A stretch of DNA of 64,000 bases, from the NCBI GenBank assembly GCA_009763385.1, contig CM019823.1, forward strand, positions 43,085,828 through 43,149,827, given 5' to 3'. Source of the stretch: Coix lacryma-jobi var. lacryma-jobi. Lineage: Eukaryota > Streptophyta > Magnoliopsida > Poales > Poaceae. Positions 23,983 to 34,397 of the stretch are shown here, one piece after another; the first letter of the stretch is position 1, and each line of letters starts with the position of its first letter. The notes under the pieces are model-generated. The model ran no database searches and was not told the origin of the DNA. It saw only the letters and a program-made list of their open reading frames with translations. The position numbers and the translations under genes are program-made.

Positions 23983-24293
23983 TAATGTAGCCGTTTGACT
24001 TTGCATGGCTGCTGCTGATCCGATCCTGTCCTCCGGGCGCAAATGCAAACGCTACAAAGGTGCACCAGATGGCTCGCTTTTTTTAAGGCCGGCCTCTCCG
24101 TTTCTCTCCTTGCTCCTCGCCCCAGCCCACGACGACAGCCTTTTCCTTCCGCACCGCCCGCAACACACACCCACAGGCGCAGGCGCAGGCGCAGCAGCCT
24201 CCGTCGATCCGGCGGCATCGATCTCCGCACACTGCTCTCGCCCTCGCCCTCGCCCTCGCCCTCGCCCCGCCCCGCCAGAGCAGAAGCCTTTCC

Positions 24294-25187
24294 ATGAGGG
24301 TGTTGATGTCGCGCCGCCGCCGGCGCGGCGTGCTGTGCATCAAGACGAAGGCCCGCGGCTTCATGTGCGGCTGCGGCAGCACCAAGGCCGTCTCCATCTC
24401 CGACGGCTCCGACAAGTCACCGACGGCCACGCCGCAGACCGCCGCGTCAACCACTCCCCTTACCGGCGTCGTCGGCGTGTCGACCACCGCCACGACCAAC
24501 AACAAGTCGACGAGAAGAGGAGGGAACAACAACAACAGGCCGCCGCCGCCGCCGCCGGCGGCGGCGGAGGCGACGCCAACCACGGAGGCTCCCTCCTCGT
24601 TCTCGTCCTCGTCTCTCTACGCGGACACCACCACCGACGACGGCCCCAGCAGCATGGAGAGCACGCCCAGCCTGTCGGCGCTCCTGCGCCAGCTCGGCGA
24701 GCTGGAGCGCAGCGTCCGGCTGCTGCACTCCGCGGGGCCCGGGCCCAGCTGGTCCGCCGGCAACGGAGCGGAGGCCCGCGCCGGCGCCGGCGTCACCGAC
24801 GGCAATAAGCAGCAGCAGGCGCAGAACGGCGGCGGCGGCGGCGGCCGGCGGCACCGTCGGACCGTGAGCGAGGGCGGCGGCGGCGGGTCCGGCCGGGTGG
24901 AGGAGAGCGTGGCGGTGGTGAAGGAGTCGGCGGACCCGCTGAGCGACTTCCGCCGGTCCATGCTGCAGATGATCGTGGAGAAGGAGATCGTGGGCGGCGC
25001 GGAGCTCCGGGAGCTGCTGCACCGGTTCCTGTCCCTCAACTCGCCGCACCACCACCACCTCATCCTCCGCGCCTTCGCCGAGATCTGGGAGGAGGTCTTC
25101 GCCGGGTACGAGCGCACGCCGGACTTCCTCGTCTCCCACCGCAACAAGAAGATGCAGCACCACCTGCCGCCGACGCGTGATGTCTGA
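24294..25187 (+). CDS. OVATE family protein (OFP) transcriptional regulator
   Basis: OFPs are plant-specific regulators, often repressors, that interact with TALE homeodomain proteins and TRM proteins to control organ shape. The gene is a single 297-codon exon. The start is the first ATG (MRVLMSRRRRRG); a second ATG four codons later is an alternative. The N-terminus has a basic stretch and the Cys-containing KARGFMCGCGSTKAVSISD, followed by low-complexity Ser/Thr/Pro/Gly segments. The OVATE domain occupies about residues 205-270: VVKESADPLSDFRRSMLQMI, EKEIVGGAELRELLHRFLSL, and ILRAFAEIWEEVF. Length and layout fit the family. The long antisense frames (24,447-25,355) are GC-rich shadows. Which OFP number it corresponds to cannot be settled here. 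Confidence 0.95.
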   Translation: MRVLMSRRRRRGVLCIKTKARGFMCGCGSTKAVSISDGSDKSPTATPQTAASTTPLTGVVGVSTTATTNNKSTRRGGNNNNRPPPPPPAAAEATPTTEAPSSFSSSSLYADTTTDDGPSSMESTPSLSALLRQLGELERSVRLLHSAGPGPSWSAGNGAEARAGAGVTDGNKQQQAQNGGGGGGRRHRRTVSEGGGGGSGRVEESVAVVKESADPLSDFRRSMLQMIVEKEIVGGAELRELLHRFLSLNSPHHHHLILRAFAEIWEEVFAGYERTPDFLVSHRNKKMQHHLPPTRDV

Positions 25188-25473
25188 TTTGTCTGTTCCA
25201 CGATCGGTCGATCCGCCCGTCCCACTCTCAGCCGTCGATTTCTTGTTCGTGGCCGGGCGGACGAGACTGCAAGGTTTGCGGGGTTTTTTTTTATTTTTTG
25301 GTTGATTGATGGTTTCTTGACGCATTGGTGGAATGGTGGTATCATCAACTTTCAACTGTGCTGTGTGTACAGAGTATTGAACGGACGAGACTGCAAGGTT
25401 TTCAGTAGGTTTTTTTTTTCGATTTCTTGACGCATTGATTGATTGATATCAAAGTGTGTTGTACTCATGTATA

Positions 25474-25699
25474 CTCCATCCGTCCATAAATAAGTGTCCC
25501 TAAATAAGTGTCGTTCTCGCTTCCCGAGAATTATATATTAAAATATATTAATATTTATGCTAAGTTATCGGAAAGATCTTCACATCTAGTTTTTTAACAA
25601 AATTATTTGGAGATATAAATATTGCACATATTTTCTACAAATTGAGTCAAACACGTGGCACGCACACCAACGACGACACTTATTTAGGGACGGAGGGAG
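25474..25699. mobile_element. Stowaway MITE, 226 bp, downstream of the OFP gene
   Basis: Starts CTCCATCCGTCCATAAATAA and ends TTAGGGACGGAGGGAG, between TA dinucleotides (25,472-25,473 and 25,700-25,701). Same family as 12,856-13,085 (shared TTAACAAAATTATTTGGAGA). Confidence 0.9.
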
Positions 25700-26444
25700 T
25701 ACGCCCTGAGTCTAATGTTCTCATTTTTTCGAAAAAATCAAATAATTTTAATTTCAATTAAAATTTATAAAAAAATAGTGACATATATATTACAATATAT
25801 TTTCATTGCAAACTTATTTGGAGATATATGTACTGTAAACTTAAATAAATTTAAGGAAAATTAATGTGGTTTAAATCGAGGGAACCTTTTTTTGAATGGA
25901 TGAAATACAAACGTCTGAGCACGGATAGAGCCGGCAGGAATACTGAAGACTCGGCTTGTTTTTCTTGCAGACTTTCAGTGTGTTTCGGATCCGCTCTTAA
26001 GAGACTTTCAGTGCAGAAGAGATACTCATGTAGTACGACGTCGCTTTTAGCCGTTGCATTGGTGAAGAATTGACGGATCGCGCAACACAGGACGACGCAC
26101 CGCGTGGGAAGAGAGCCGGTGGAAATGACCAAACGGCCGGAAAGGCGCCGCCCGTGATCCCCGGGGCGCCGCTTGACTCGTTGCTGCGGGCTGCGGCCTA
26201 CTGCAACTGGGCGAAATGATGGTGCTTGGCTTTTGGCGTGCGCGGCAGCAACCGCGCCCGAGGGGATCGAAATGCCCCCACCCGATCCATGGATCCGTCG
26301 CGGTCGCACGGCACGGCACGGCACGGCACGGCCGCACGCGCGCGCTCCGTGCGGCCGTGCGCCGTGCGCGTGCCTCAAGGGTGCTTGGCTGCTTGCGCCG
26401 CCCGCAGCGTTGTAAATAAATAAAGACGGAGAACCGGAGTTATA
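25700..26444. other. Noncoding region with a GGCAC pentamer run
   Basis: No defensible gene. A short run of GGCAC units lies at about 26,308-26,330, and the surrounding 26,080-26,420 is GC-rich; the frames there are overlapping on both strands and lack domains. Confidence 0.5.
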
Positions 26445-26598
26445 GATGAGGATGGTGCTTCAAATACGTATCCGTGGTTCTTCTCTTTTTTAATTTAAAG
26501 AGCTAACTAGACAATTTCTCTCCTTATTTTGTAATCTAGTTCATTTAGTTGAACTAGGAGAGAACCGCGAATAACCGTTTGAAGCACCGTCCCCATCC
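26445..26598. mobile_element. 154-bp palindromic MITE
   Basis: Terminal inverted repeats of the type GATGAGGATGGTGCTTCAAA and TTTGAAGCACCGTCCCCATC, with a palindromic AT-rich centre around AGTTCA. An equally long copy is at 41,639-41,792. The superfamily is uncertain; TTA-like flanks would suit a Tourist type. Confidence 0.7.
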
Positions 26599-27550
26599 TT
26601 AACTGGAGTCTGGAGAGGAGGTGCGTTGCATGGGTGCTACTGCTGCCGACTGCCGCGCACGGACGTCTGGCGAGCTTGATCTAGGCAGCTCTCTCTCTTT
26701 TTCTTTTTCTTTTTTTATTGGAGTTACGGAGTTACCAATGAGAGGACACGGCCGAGCGCCGCGCACGTTTTGGAGTTTTTTAGCTGCTTCTTTTCGGCGA
26801 AATTCAACAATGGACGATGAGACGATCGCTAGATCCGAGCTCCCAGCAATACTACTGCCACATGGGCCTCTTTACTAATCTGCTGGACTTGCTAGACTCT
26901 GAAACACACATTCAGCCCAAATAGTATCCTTCTGTGTTGTTATGAGGCCCATCATAGTACGTCTGAATCTCGCGGACGGCCTACCAGACCGTGCGAACCT
27001 CTATGGGCTGAGCTTGAATGACCGTACCAATTAGGCCACGGATGTTTGGTTGCTAGCCATACTCTACCACAATTAACCTTAGGCGAGTTGTCACACTTTG
27101 TCGTGCCTAAAGAAATCTTGCTACACTTTTGTACTCTATGACATGTGGAGCCTAAAATAATCACGTCTAAGTTTTAGTTGCCAACCAAACATTTGCCAAC
27201 TTGGTCAAACTTGCGTTAAGACGTGTGGCAAAGTGTGGCAAGGAACCAAACCGGGTACGTAGACCGTTGCCGACCAACGCATAGGATTCACTGGCAAATT
27301 GCGGTCAGCAGCTCAGCACCGTGAAAGTGAGGAAGGGAGGGCAGTGGCAGGCATGCCTGGCACCTCGTCCAGTGCCTCCGCGTCCCGGCCGGCTCGAACC
27401 CGAGTGCGCTGTGCGCCGAGAGCGATTCCATTGTACGTATAGCGCCCGCGGTCCCTCGCACACAAACACGGGGAAACCAGCAACCAGACGTCCAGACCAG
27501 ACGCGCGGTCAAACTCCTCGGCCGCGGGACTGGCCAAAGGGCCCAGAAAA
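26599..27550. other. Upstream region of the ANGUSTIFOLIA-like gene
   Basis: No coding exon seen. The segment from about 27,045 to 27,255 starts TGTTTGGTTGCTAGCCATA and ends GGAACCAAAC, so it may be a degenerate MITE. The last 120 bp are GC-rich and probably contain the promoter and 5' UTR. Confidence 0.4.
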
Positions 27551-30500
27551 ATGCTGCACGGCCCGGCCCACCCCGCATCGCCGGCGACATCCGCCGCCGC
27601 CGCCGCCGCCGGCGGCGGCGTCAGCGTGCAGCCGCTGGTGGTCGCGCTCAACTGCCTCGAGGACCCGTCGCTGGAGCAGGACGCCCTGTCCGGCGCGGCA
27701 GCCGTGGAGCACGCGCCGCTCTCGGCGCTGTCCGCGGGCCGCGTCGAGGCGGCCGCCGCCGTGCTGCTCCCCTCGCTCGCCTTCCTCCCGCGCGCCGCGC
27801 AGCGCAGGCTCCGCCCGTGGCAGCTGCTGCTCTGCCTCGGCTCGCCGGACCGCGCCGCGGACGCCGCCGCGGCCGCCGAGCTCGGCCTCCGCCTCGTCCA
27901 CGTCGACGCCAGCCGCGCCGAGGAGGTCGCCGACACCGTCATGGCGCTCTTCCTGGGCCTCCTCCGCCGCACCCACCTGCTGTCCCGCCACGCCTCCTCG
28001 TCGTCCCCGACCGCGGGGTGGCTCGGCTCCGTGCAGCCGCTGTGCCGGGGCATGCGCCGGTGCAGGGGGCTCGTGCTGGGCGTCATCGGCGTCAACGCCG
28101 CCGCGCGGTGCCTGGCCACCCGCAGCCTTGCCTTCCGCATGAGCGTCCTCTACTTCGATCCGCTGTACGAGGTACCGGATCTGCCGCTAATACACTTCCA
28201 AGTTCCATCCTGTGATCTGACCTGCTAGATTCCAGTTGCCAGTTTTGTTGTTCTAGGGTTAAAATGCCGTTGTGCGCCGTGACCCGTGTGCATTATTCTT
28301 AGTTAACGTGATTTGGAGTTTCTGAAATGTGCTAGCAGATAATTGCTCACTAGTTGCCCGCGTCCTTTCATGTATAAAGGTGATCTGCCGTTTGGCTTCT
28401 AGTATATCATCACACGCCTACTTGTAGATTTGGTGGTCCTTTTGTTTTTAGTTAAGGCCTCCTTGTTGGCATTAGTTGAACTTCTGGCATGATTGTGTTT
28501 ATACCGATTGATTTCTGGCAACCAGTATGCTAGATTTTCAGTACCTTTTTTTCAAAACATATATAGATCTGAATGTGTTGTGTGCATTGGGTTTGCCTGA
28601 ACTTATAGTCAAACACTTTGAGAGCTTGACTCTTTTCTACCTTCCCACAAGATTTTAACTACAAAATGTACATTCAAATGACCATATAAATACATATGTT
28701 TCGTAAGTCATATTCAGTTTGATTTGGTTTCAAAAATCAAATCAGTTTGGCTTTATATCCTCAGTTCTGGTACTTTTTACTGCAAATATCATTTTCATAA
28801 TATAATATTGGTGAAGTTAAAGCATGATATAGATCTGACCTCTTGTTAATTGTACTTACATTATGTGAAGGTTACTGGGAAAGTAAAGCGTCCTTCTATT
28901 GTATTTCCTTCTGCTGCAAGAAGAATGGATACTCTCAATGATTTATTAGCGGCAAGTGATCTTGTTTCGCTTCATTGTGCATTGACAAATGATACAACAC
29001 ATATACTTAATGCTGAGCGCCTTCAGCACATAAAACCTGGTAAGACGTGCCTTACTTGTTTCCTTTTTTTCTGTTTTAGCCCCTCTGTTTGGCAGTCATG
29101 CTCTCTGCGTTATAATTAGTTTTCTGTTTTCTTCTTCATGCTTTAAGCCTATAACACACTTTGGGTGACTACCTTCTGAATGTTGCAGGAGCGTTCGTAG
29201 TCAACACTGGTAGCTGTCAGCTCATAGATGATTGTGCACTCAAACAACTCTTGATTGATGGCACTATAGCTGGATGTGCATTAGATGGCGCTGAAGGCCC
29301 CCAGTGGATGGAATCATGGGTATGAAACTGGTTTGTTCTTCCCAATAGGCTTCCTTTGGAATTTTGCTTACCAAAGTATGTGTTCCATTTCATTTAGCAT
29401 TTTTTAGCAATGTTTGCTACAATATCCAGTTCACTCTATTGCTCCCTGTTTAACATACACGAATATCTCTGTCATGATGGGGATAGGGAAAAACTCAAGC
29501 TTTACATCAATAGGAAAATTTAGTCTTTATACTAGCAGCTTCTAGCTCTTAGTTCCAAAAGAATGAAAAATTTGAAGAAATGGTGTCCTATCATAGATAA
29601 GGACAGGCAACTGAAGTTTCCTTACTGTGTGCACTTGCAATTCTTGCTTTACTCATTATACTCCAATAGGAAGGTCACCTTTCAACAAATTATTTAATAC
29701 GAATTATGTGTTCATTGATTGCACAGGTGCGTGAGATGCCAAATGTATTAATTCTTCCTCGAAGTGCAGACTACAGTGAGGAAGTGTGGATGGAGATTAG
29801 AGAGAAAGCAATCGCAATATTGCAGTCTTTCCTCTATGATGGTGTTGTTCCAAACAATGTTATTTCTGATGAAGATGAAGAGATAAGTGAAATGGGATGT
29901 GACGATGATCAACTTGGCAAACAAGAAAAAGAACATGCTTTACAGATTTGTGATGGTGAACAGCAAACAGAAGAAAGCCAATTAACTGCAGAATATGACA
30001 AAAGAAGAGCCATTTCGCAACCTGAAGAGCCTCAAGCTTCTGCTCAATCTCATAGTATTGGCTCCAGATCTGAAGGGAGACGCAGCCGATCTGGAAAGAA
30101 AGGGAAAAAGAGACCTGCTCGCCGCAGATCACAACAGAAAATGGATGAATTGTCAACTGTAGAAGGTGGAAGTAACTATTCTTCACGCAGAGATGATGAT
30201 AACCAAGTGTTAAGTTCTAGTTCACGATTTGCATCGCCTGAGGACTCCAAAAATAAACAGAAGTCTTCTGTTGAATCTCCAATGGAGATAATTTCTGAAA
30301 ATAAGTTGCCTGCAGAGCTTGGTAGAAAGCCTCCTGAGAAGCTAAAAGAAGGTTTTGTTATTGCTCTGAAGACAAGAGATAATTCAGGTTTTTATGTTTC
30401 AAGAGAGAGGGTCGCTGCCGGTGGATGGTATCTTGATGTGATACTAAATGCTACAAAGAGGGATCCTGCTGCTCAGTTTCTAGTCACTTTCAGAAACAAG

Positions 30501-31971
30501 GTGTTGTTATTTTTTGTTGCCTTTCTTTTCCTATCCTTTGTTTTTACTTGAACCACCGGGTAATTTGGATACTGTACACATACAGATACTGATAATATGT
30601 TTTATGCTCATCAGGACATTATGGGACTGCGCTCTTTTGTTGCTGGAGGCAAACTATTACAGGTATGAGCTCAGTATTCCTATGTTTTCATAGTTAGTGA
30701 AGTAGGAAGCATGCTAGGTAAAGCATCTATGCTCTGTTTGTGTTTGGTAGTGCACACTAAAACATAGGAACATATGCATTCACATCCGTATTGACCCTAC
30801 AATTATTGGCACCATTGTTCCTTGCTCACAGTTATGTACTTGAATGCATGATTTGTTACAGTGTTGCTATCTGCTAAACTGCTCTCCTTGCTTCATCCTT
30901 AGTCGTTTTTGATGGTGTACATGTGTGTGTTTTCAATTCTTGCTCCATATCTGCAAGCTTAAAAGGTTGAGAAATGGAACTACCAGGTTTTGTTTGTACT
31001 AAATCACCCATGATCCATATAGCCGCATATTCGATGTAGTAGAATTGAAAAGATACGTATATACCCCCAGAGTTCCCCTATCCCATCTGCATTTAGTTTG
31101 ACTACATTTTACAAGTTCTCTTTATTCAGTTAGCAACCAAAATAATTGGGGTGGTTCACGAGACAGACAAATGTATTGTGGCAACATAAAGCAAATTAGT
31201 TAGGGGCATGTAGTCATCTCATATTTATCTTAATAACCTCTCAAGTCAAAGTTTGCCAAATGCCAAATAAAAGAGAATGAGAAGTGTCTTCATCTTCTAA
31301 AGTGAAATATCTGATCATCGTTGATGTTGGGATGTTTTTAAATGTTGGACTGGCTTTTATTGCATTGTCAGGCTAATAATAAGATGGAGTTCGGCTTCAC
31401 AAGTTATTCTTTTGATGTTGGTGAGAGCTGGATGCTGGAAGGGTCCCTTTCAGAATGCTGCAAACTGGTTAATCGTAAAAATTCTTTGGTACGTTCATTT
31501 GTCGCTGCCATCTAAGTAGGATGAACTTAACATACTCCCTCCGTATAGGAAATAGATGACGTTTTGGACATCGACACGGTCTCCAAAGTACAACTTTGAC
31601 TCTCTTTATACTAAAAAAATATTTATCAAAAAGTAATATATGTATATTTTTATGAAAGTATTTTTCAAGACAAATTCATTCATATGGTTTTTATATTTTC
31701 AAACTCAATAACTTAAAAGTTATTCATGATTTATATTCTTAATGTTTGACCGAAACCATGTCCAACGTCATCTATTTCCTATACGGAGGGAGTACAGAAA
31801 AATCCCCATTTGTTAGACAAAATGAAATACTTGCACTGATAAGTGATAACTGATTCTATGTTTGTTTATACCTTTCCCGGTGGTTAAATTTTTCTGTAGG
31901 CTGTACTTGAAGTCTATATTGAGGTCCTTGGAGCTCCGAGTGAAGATGGTGTCGTTCGGTGGCTTGATTAA
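27551..31971 (+). CDS. ANGUSTIFOLIA (plant CtBP/BARS-like) protein, seven exons
   Basis: ANGUSTIFOLIA controls cell expansion and leaf shape; it resembles CtBP/D-2-hydroxyacid dehydrogenases and acts at the Golgi/TGN and in the cytoplasm. Exons 27,551-28,171, 28,871-29,039, 29,189-29,319, 29,727-30,500, 30,615-30,662, 31,372-31,488 and 31,900-31,971 join in phase at GT/AG sites, giving 643 residues, close to the Arabidopsis protein. Exon 1 encodes the N-terminal half, with the Rossmann-like LVLGVIGVNAAARCLATRSL. Exons 2-4 continue with IVFPSAARRMDTLNDLLAAS, HCALTNDTTHILNAERL and TGSCQLIDDCALKQLL. The plant-specific C-terminal part has a basic, NLS-like GRRSRSGKKGKKRPARRRSQ and then RDNSGFYVSRERVAAGGWYL. 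The start is the first ATG of the open frame. Intron 6 contains a Stowaway MITE. I see no lesion. Confidence 0.96.
31535..31792. mobile_element. Stowaway MITE in the last intron of the ANGUSTIFOLIA-like gene
   Basis: 258 bp, starting CTCCCTCCGTATAGGAAATA and ending TTTCCTATACGGAGGGAG, between TA dinucleotides (31,533-31,534 and 31,793-31,794). Same family and length as 691-948 but with better preserved termini, so it is probably younger. Confidence 0.95.
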
Positions 31972-32431
31972 TACGGATTACATCAGAGCTACGCTATATT
32001 TAGAGAACACTTTAATGACTTTAAGGCTATGTGATTTCTAGAGAACCATTTAGGATTATGCTGCCAAAGCCACTGGCCCACTGTTGTCCTCGGGTTAGGT
32101 CTTCTCTGAGTTTCTCTCTTGCCAAGTCTCGGTTTTGGTGGTGGTTCTACCACATGGACACGCAGCGCAGCGTCATTGAATTTTTTGACTGTCTGCTTGT
32201 TGTAAGATGTGTATTGTAATTTAATTATACAGTATGACAAGCACAGTCACTATTCCCTATATTTCAAATTCTGTACGACTGTATGCACTTGTGGATTACT
32301 TAGCTAATTTGTAGTGCCTTTTTACTGAAATATATAGGATCAATGTATACCCCCAATGAATATTACATGATCAGTACTTCAGTAGAAAGGGTACACAGGA
32401 TTTTCAGCCTCATGTCATGTCCACCCAGCAG
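31972..32431. other. Shared 3' region of two convergent genes
   Basis: Contains the 3' UTRs of the ANGUSTIFOLIA-like gene (plus) and the PAM68-family gene (minus), whose stop codons are 460 bp apart. No other feature recognised. Confidence 0.6.
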
Positions 32432-33118
32432 TCATTTCTTCTTCTGCTTGGCCTTGGCCTTCTCCTTCTCCTTCTGGATCTCTTCCTGCCATAGCACGGG
32501 CCAGTTGGTCCGGGCCTCGTCCATGCCGAGCAGCGAGCCTTCCTTGTCGGGGTCCCAGCTAGCCGACAGCGTGCCGTAGGCGATGCCCAGCGCCGACGTG
32601 CCGAAGGCGACGAGGATGGTCAGCAGCGGCACCCACGGCGGCACCACCACCCCCTGGCCGCGCTTGAGCGCGTCGTACACGTTGAGCAGCGCGACTCCCG
32701 ACGCCATGGGAAGACCCACCGTGAAGGCGATCCGGCGCAGGATGCGGTCGAACACGGGCTGCGGAAGCTCGTCGTCATCGTCGGCCTCGCCGTTACCGCT
32801 GCTGCTGCCGGTGCCGGTGCCGCCGTCTTGCTTGGCGAGCGACGCTTCTTCCATCATCAGGAGCTGCTGCTGCCGATCCTGCAGGTCCTGCTGCCGCCGC
32901 CGCTCCTGCTGCTTCTCCTTCCGGGTGGCCTTCTTGGACGGCGGCGCCGCGTCGCCGGTGCCGAAGCTGCTGTCCGTGGCCGCCGAGCGGATGGTCGGGG
33001 CGCGCCGCCGTCGTCTCGAGAGTGGCGAGAGGCTGATGGATGTGGAGCTAAGAGCCCATGATGGGTGGGGTGGTTTTGCGGTCGGGGGAGCCGCTTGGTG
33101 GAGTAAGGCGGCGGCCAT
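32432..33118 (-). CDS. PAM68: PAM68-family thylakoid membrane protein (photosystem II assembly factor)
   Basis: PAM68 is an integral thylakoid protein that helps assemble photosystem II; the paralogue PAM68L acts on NDH assembly, and I cannot separate the two from this sequence alone. The single-exon frame starts at 33,118 (MAAALLHQAAPP; a longer in-frame start exists at 33,325 but lacks transit-peptide character), giving 228 residues. The N-terminus is Ser/Arg-rich like a chloroplast transit peptide (SISLSPLSRRRRRAPTIRSA). A charged Gln/Arg segment and an acidic linker follow. The conserved domain reads PVFDRILRRIAFTVGLPMAS and VPPWVPLLTILVAFGTSALG, two membrane segments, then IAYGTLSASWDPDKEGSLLG and a Lys-rich tail. 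A copia element is inserted about 258 bp upstream of the start. Confidence 0.93.
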   Translation of the reverse strand: MAAALLHQAAPPTAKPPHPSWALSSTSISLSPLSRRRRRAPTIRSAATDSSFGTGDAAPPSKKATRKEKQQERRRQQDLQDRQQQLLMMEEASLAKQDGGTGTGSSSGNGEADDDDELPQPVFDRILRRIAFTVGLPMASGVALLNVYDALKRGQGVVVPPWVPLLTILVAFGTSALGIAYGTLSASWDPDKEGSLLGMDEARTNWPVLWQEEIQKEKEKAKAKQKKK

Positions 33119-33303
33119 GTCTAATCCTCCGCGTGGTTTCACCGTCGAAGACGACGACGACGAGCTCTCTCGCGCGGTATGGTGGTGTTTCAGTGCGTGG
33201 TTTCGCCGATGATAAATGACCTTATCTATCGCCTTGAGCGAGCTGTGGCGCGTAGTGCATGTGTTGGCGATAAGATAATGCTGCTTTTGGTTTTGATGAA
33301 AGA

Positions 33304-33336
33304 TAAATATCTCGTGTGGACCCATAGAAAATATCT
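33304..33336. promoter_or_regulatory. Evening-element-like motifs upstream of the PAM68-family gene
   Basis: A perfect evening element, AAAATATCT, lies at 33,328-33,336, and a one-mismatch copy (TAAATATCT) at 33,304-33,312. A GATAAG I-box-like motif is nearby at about 33,269. These are known clock- and light-related motifs; function here is inferred from position 190-220 bp upstream of the start codon. Confidence 0.5.
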
Positions 33337-33376
33337 CGTGTCAGCAAGCACAGGCCCACCTGGTAGTGAAAAAGGC

Positions 33377-33505
33377 TGTAAAGACTAGGAATGTAAATGA
33401 CTCGAAATAAATCTCTGTATTCCATCGATCTTGTGTATATATATATATATACATGGATGAAACAAGGAACTGCACTTGGCAGTTTCCATCGTGAGAGAAG
33501 GGAGC
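33377..33505 (-). repeat. Truncated third LTR of the copia element
   Basis: Matches the other LTRs from TGTAAAGACTAGG to GTGAGAGAAGGGAG and then breaks, losing the last 70 bp or so (plus-strand order). It is followed by a copy of 41,046-41,341. The join at about 33,504 shares GC with both parents, consistent with a deletion at microhomology. Confidence 0.85.
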
Positions 33506-33800
33506 CGACCCGGATCCGAAGACCTCGCCCCCTCCTCCGGCGTTCACCGAGGGCGTACCGGAAGGTGTCGAGGAGTTCGGCACGCATCGCCCGATGGTTG
33601 AAGGGGAAACCATTGTCGGCGGCGCGCTGGAAGATGAGGAAGACGAGATCGACGAGAAGGATCGCCGGAGGTACGTAGCGCAATGGTGGCATTATACCTT
33701 CGATCCGTGTTCTTGTCGTCCTCTGCACTGGCCTTCGCGCCAATTCTTTTTCTGTCCCCCCTCTCGGAAGAACAGAGGCAAGAGCAAGATGTTGATAACG
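33506..33800 (-). repeat. Duplicate of the copia segment next to the 5' LTR
   Basis: Nearly identical to 41,046-41,341, including GGATCCGAAGACCTCGCCCC, the CGGAGGTACGT splice-donor-like site and the GATAACG just before the LTR. One extra C relative to the right copy keeps a longer plus-strand frame open here. Confidence 0.85.
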
Positions 33801-33998
33801 TGTAAAGACTAGGAATGTAAATGACTCGAAATGAATCTCTGTATTCCATTGATCTTGTGTACATATATATATATACATGGATGAAACAAGGAACTGCACT
33901 TGGCAGTTTCCATCGTGAGAGAAGGGAGCGTGTGCAGTTACCACTCCGAGAGAGAGCGTGAGCGGTTCCTCTCTGATGAGATCAACCGACTCATAACA
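33801..33998 (-). repeat. Copia 3' LTR (198 bp)
   Basis: Bounded by TGTAAAGAC and CATAACA. Contains a TA-repeat TATA-like tract (about 33,862-33,876). It is preceded, in element orientation, by the polypurine tract TCAAAGGGGGAG (complement of 33,999-34,010). Confidence 0.9.
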
Positions 33999-34397
33999 CT
34001 CCCCCTTTGATCGAATCCATCCTTGAGATCAATGAATAGTATTAATCCTCCGAAAAGTCCTGTAGGATAAAACGAGGAGAAATACTTTGATAGATATGCT
34101 GTTAAAAACTCCTTTAAAAACCCAGTGGGAAAATAAGGAGAAAGTTGATTCAGCATATATGATTTATTGCCTCATTGTAAACTCATATGAGAAAACCTTT
34201 GTAGGAGAAAACTCATAGATAGTTTAGAGGACAATGTATGTCATTGATATCTCCTAAAAAACCCTGGTAGGGAAAACAGGATATATGACATAAGCTTATG
34301 TTAATATTGCCTCATTAAAAACTTTATATGAGAAACCTTGTGAGTAAAACTCATACAAAGAAAAGAGTACAATATGATGGTGTGAACAAGGCAACAA

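Noticed and set aside
24447..25355. Long antisense frames across the OVATE gene
   Set aside because: GC-rich shadows of the plus-strand exon, with no domain.
27313..28140. Long frames antisense to, or overlapping, exon 1 of the ANGUSTIFOLIA-like gene
   Set aside because: They follow from the high GC content; only the frame from 27,551 splices in phase into a recognisable protein.
33222..33944. Minus-strand frames through the copia LTR next to PAM68
   Set aside because: They read through LTR and junction DNA and have no domain; the PAM68 start at 33,118 is supported by its transit-peptide-like sequence.
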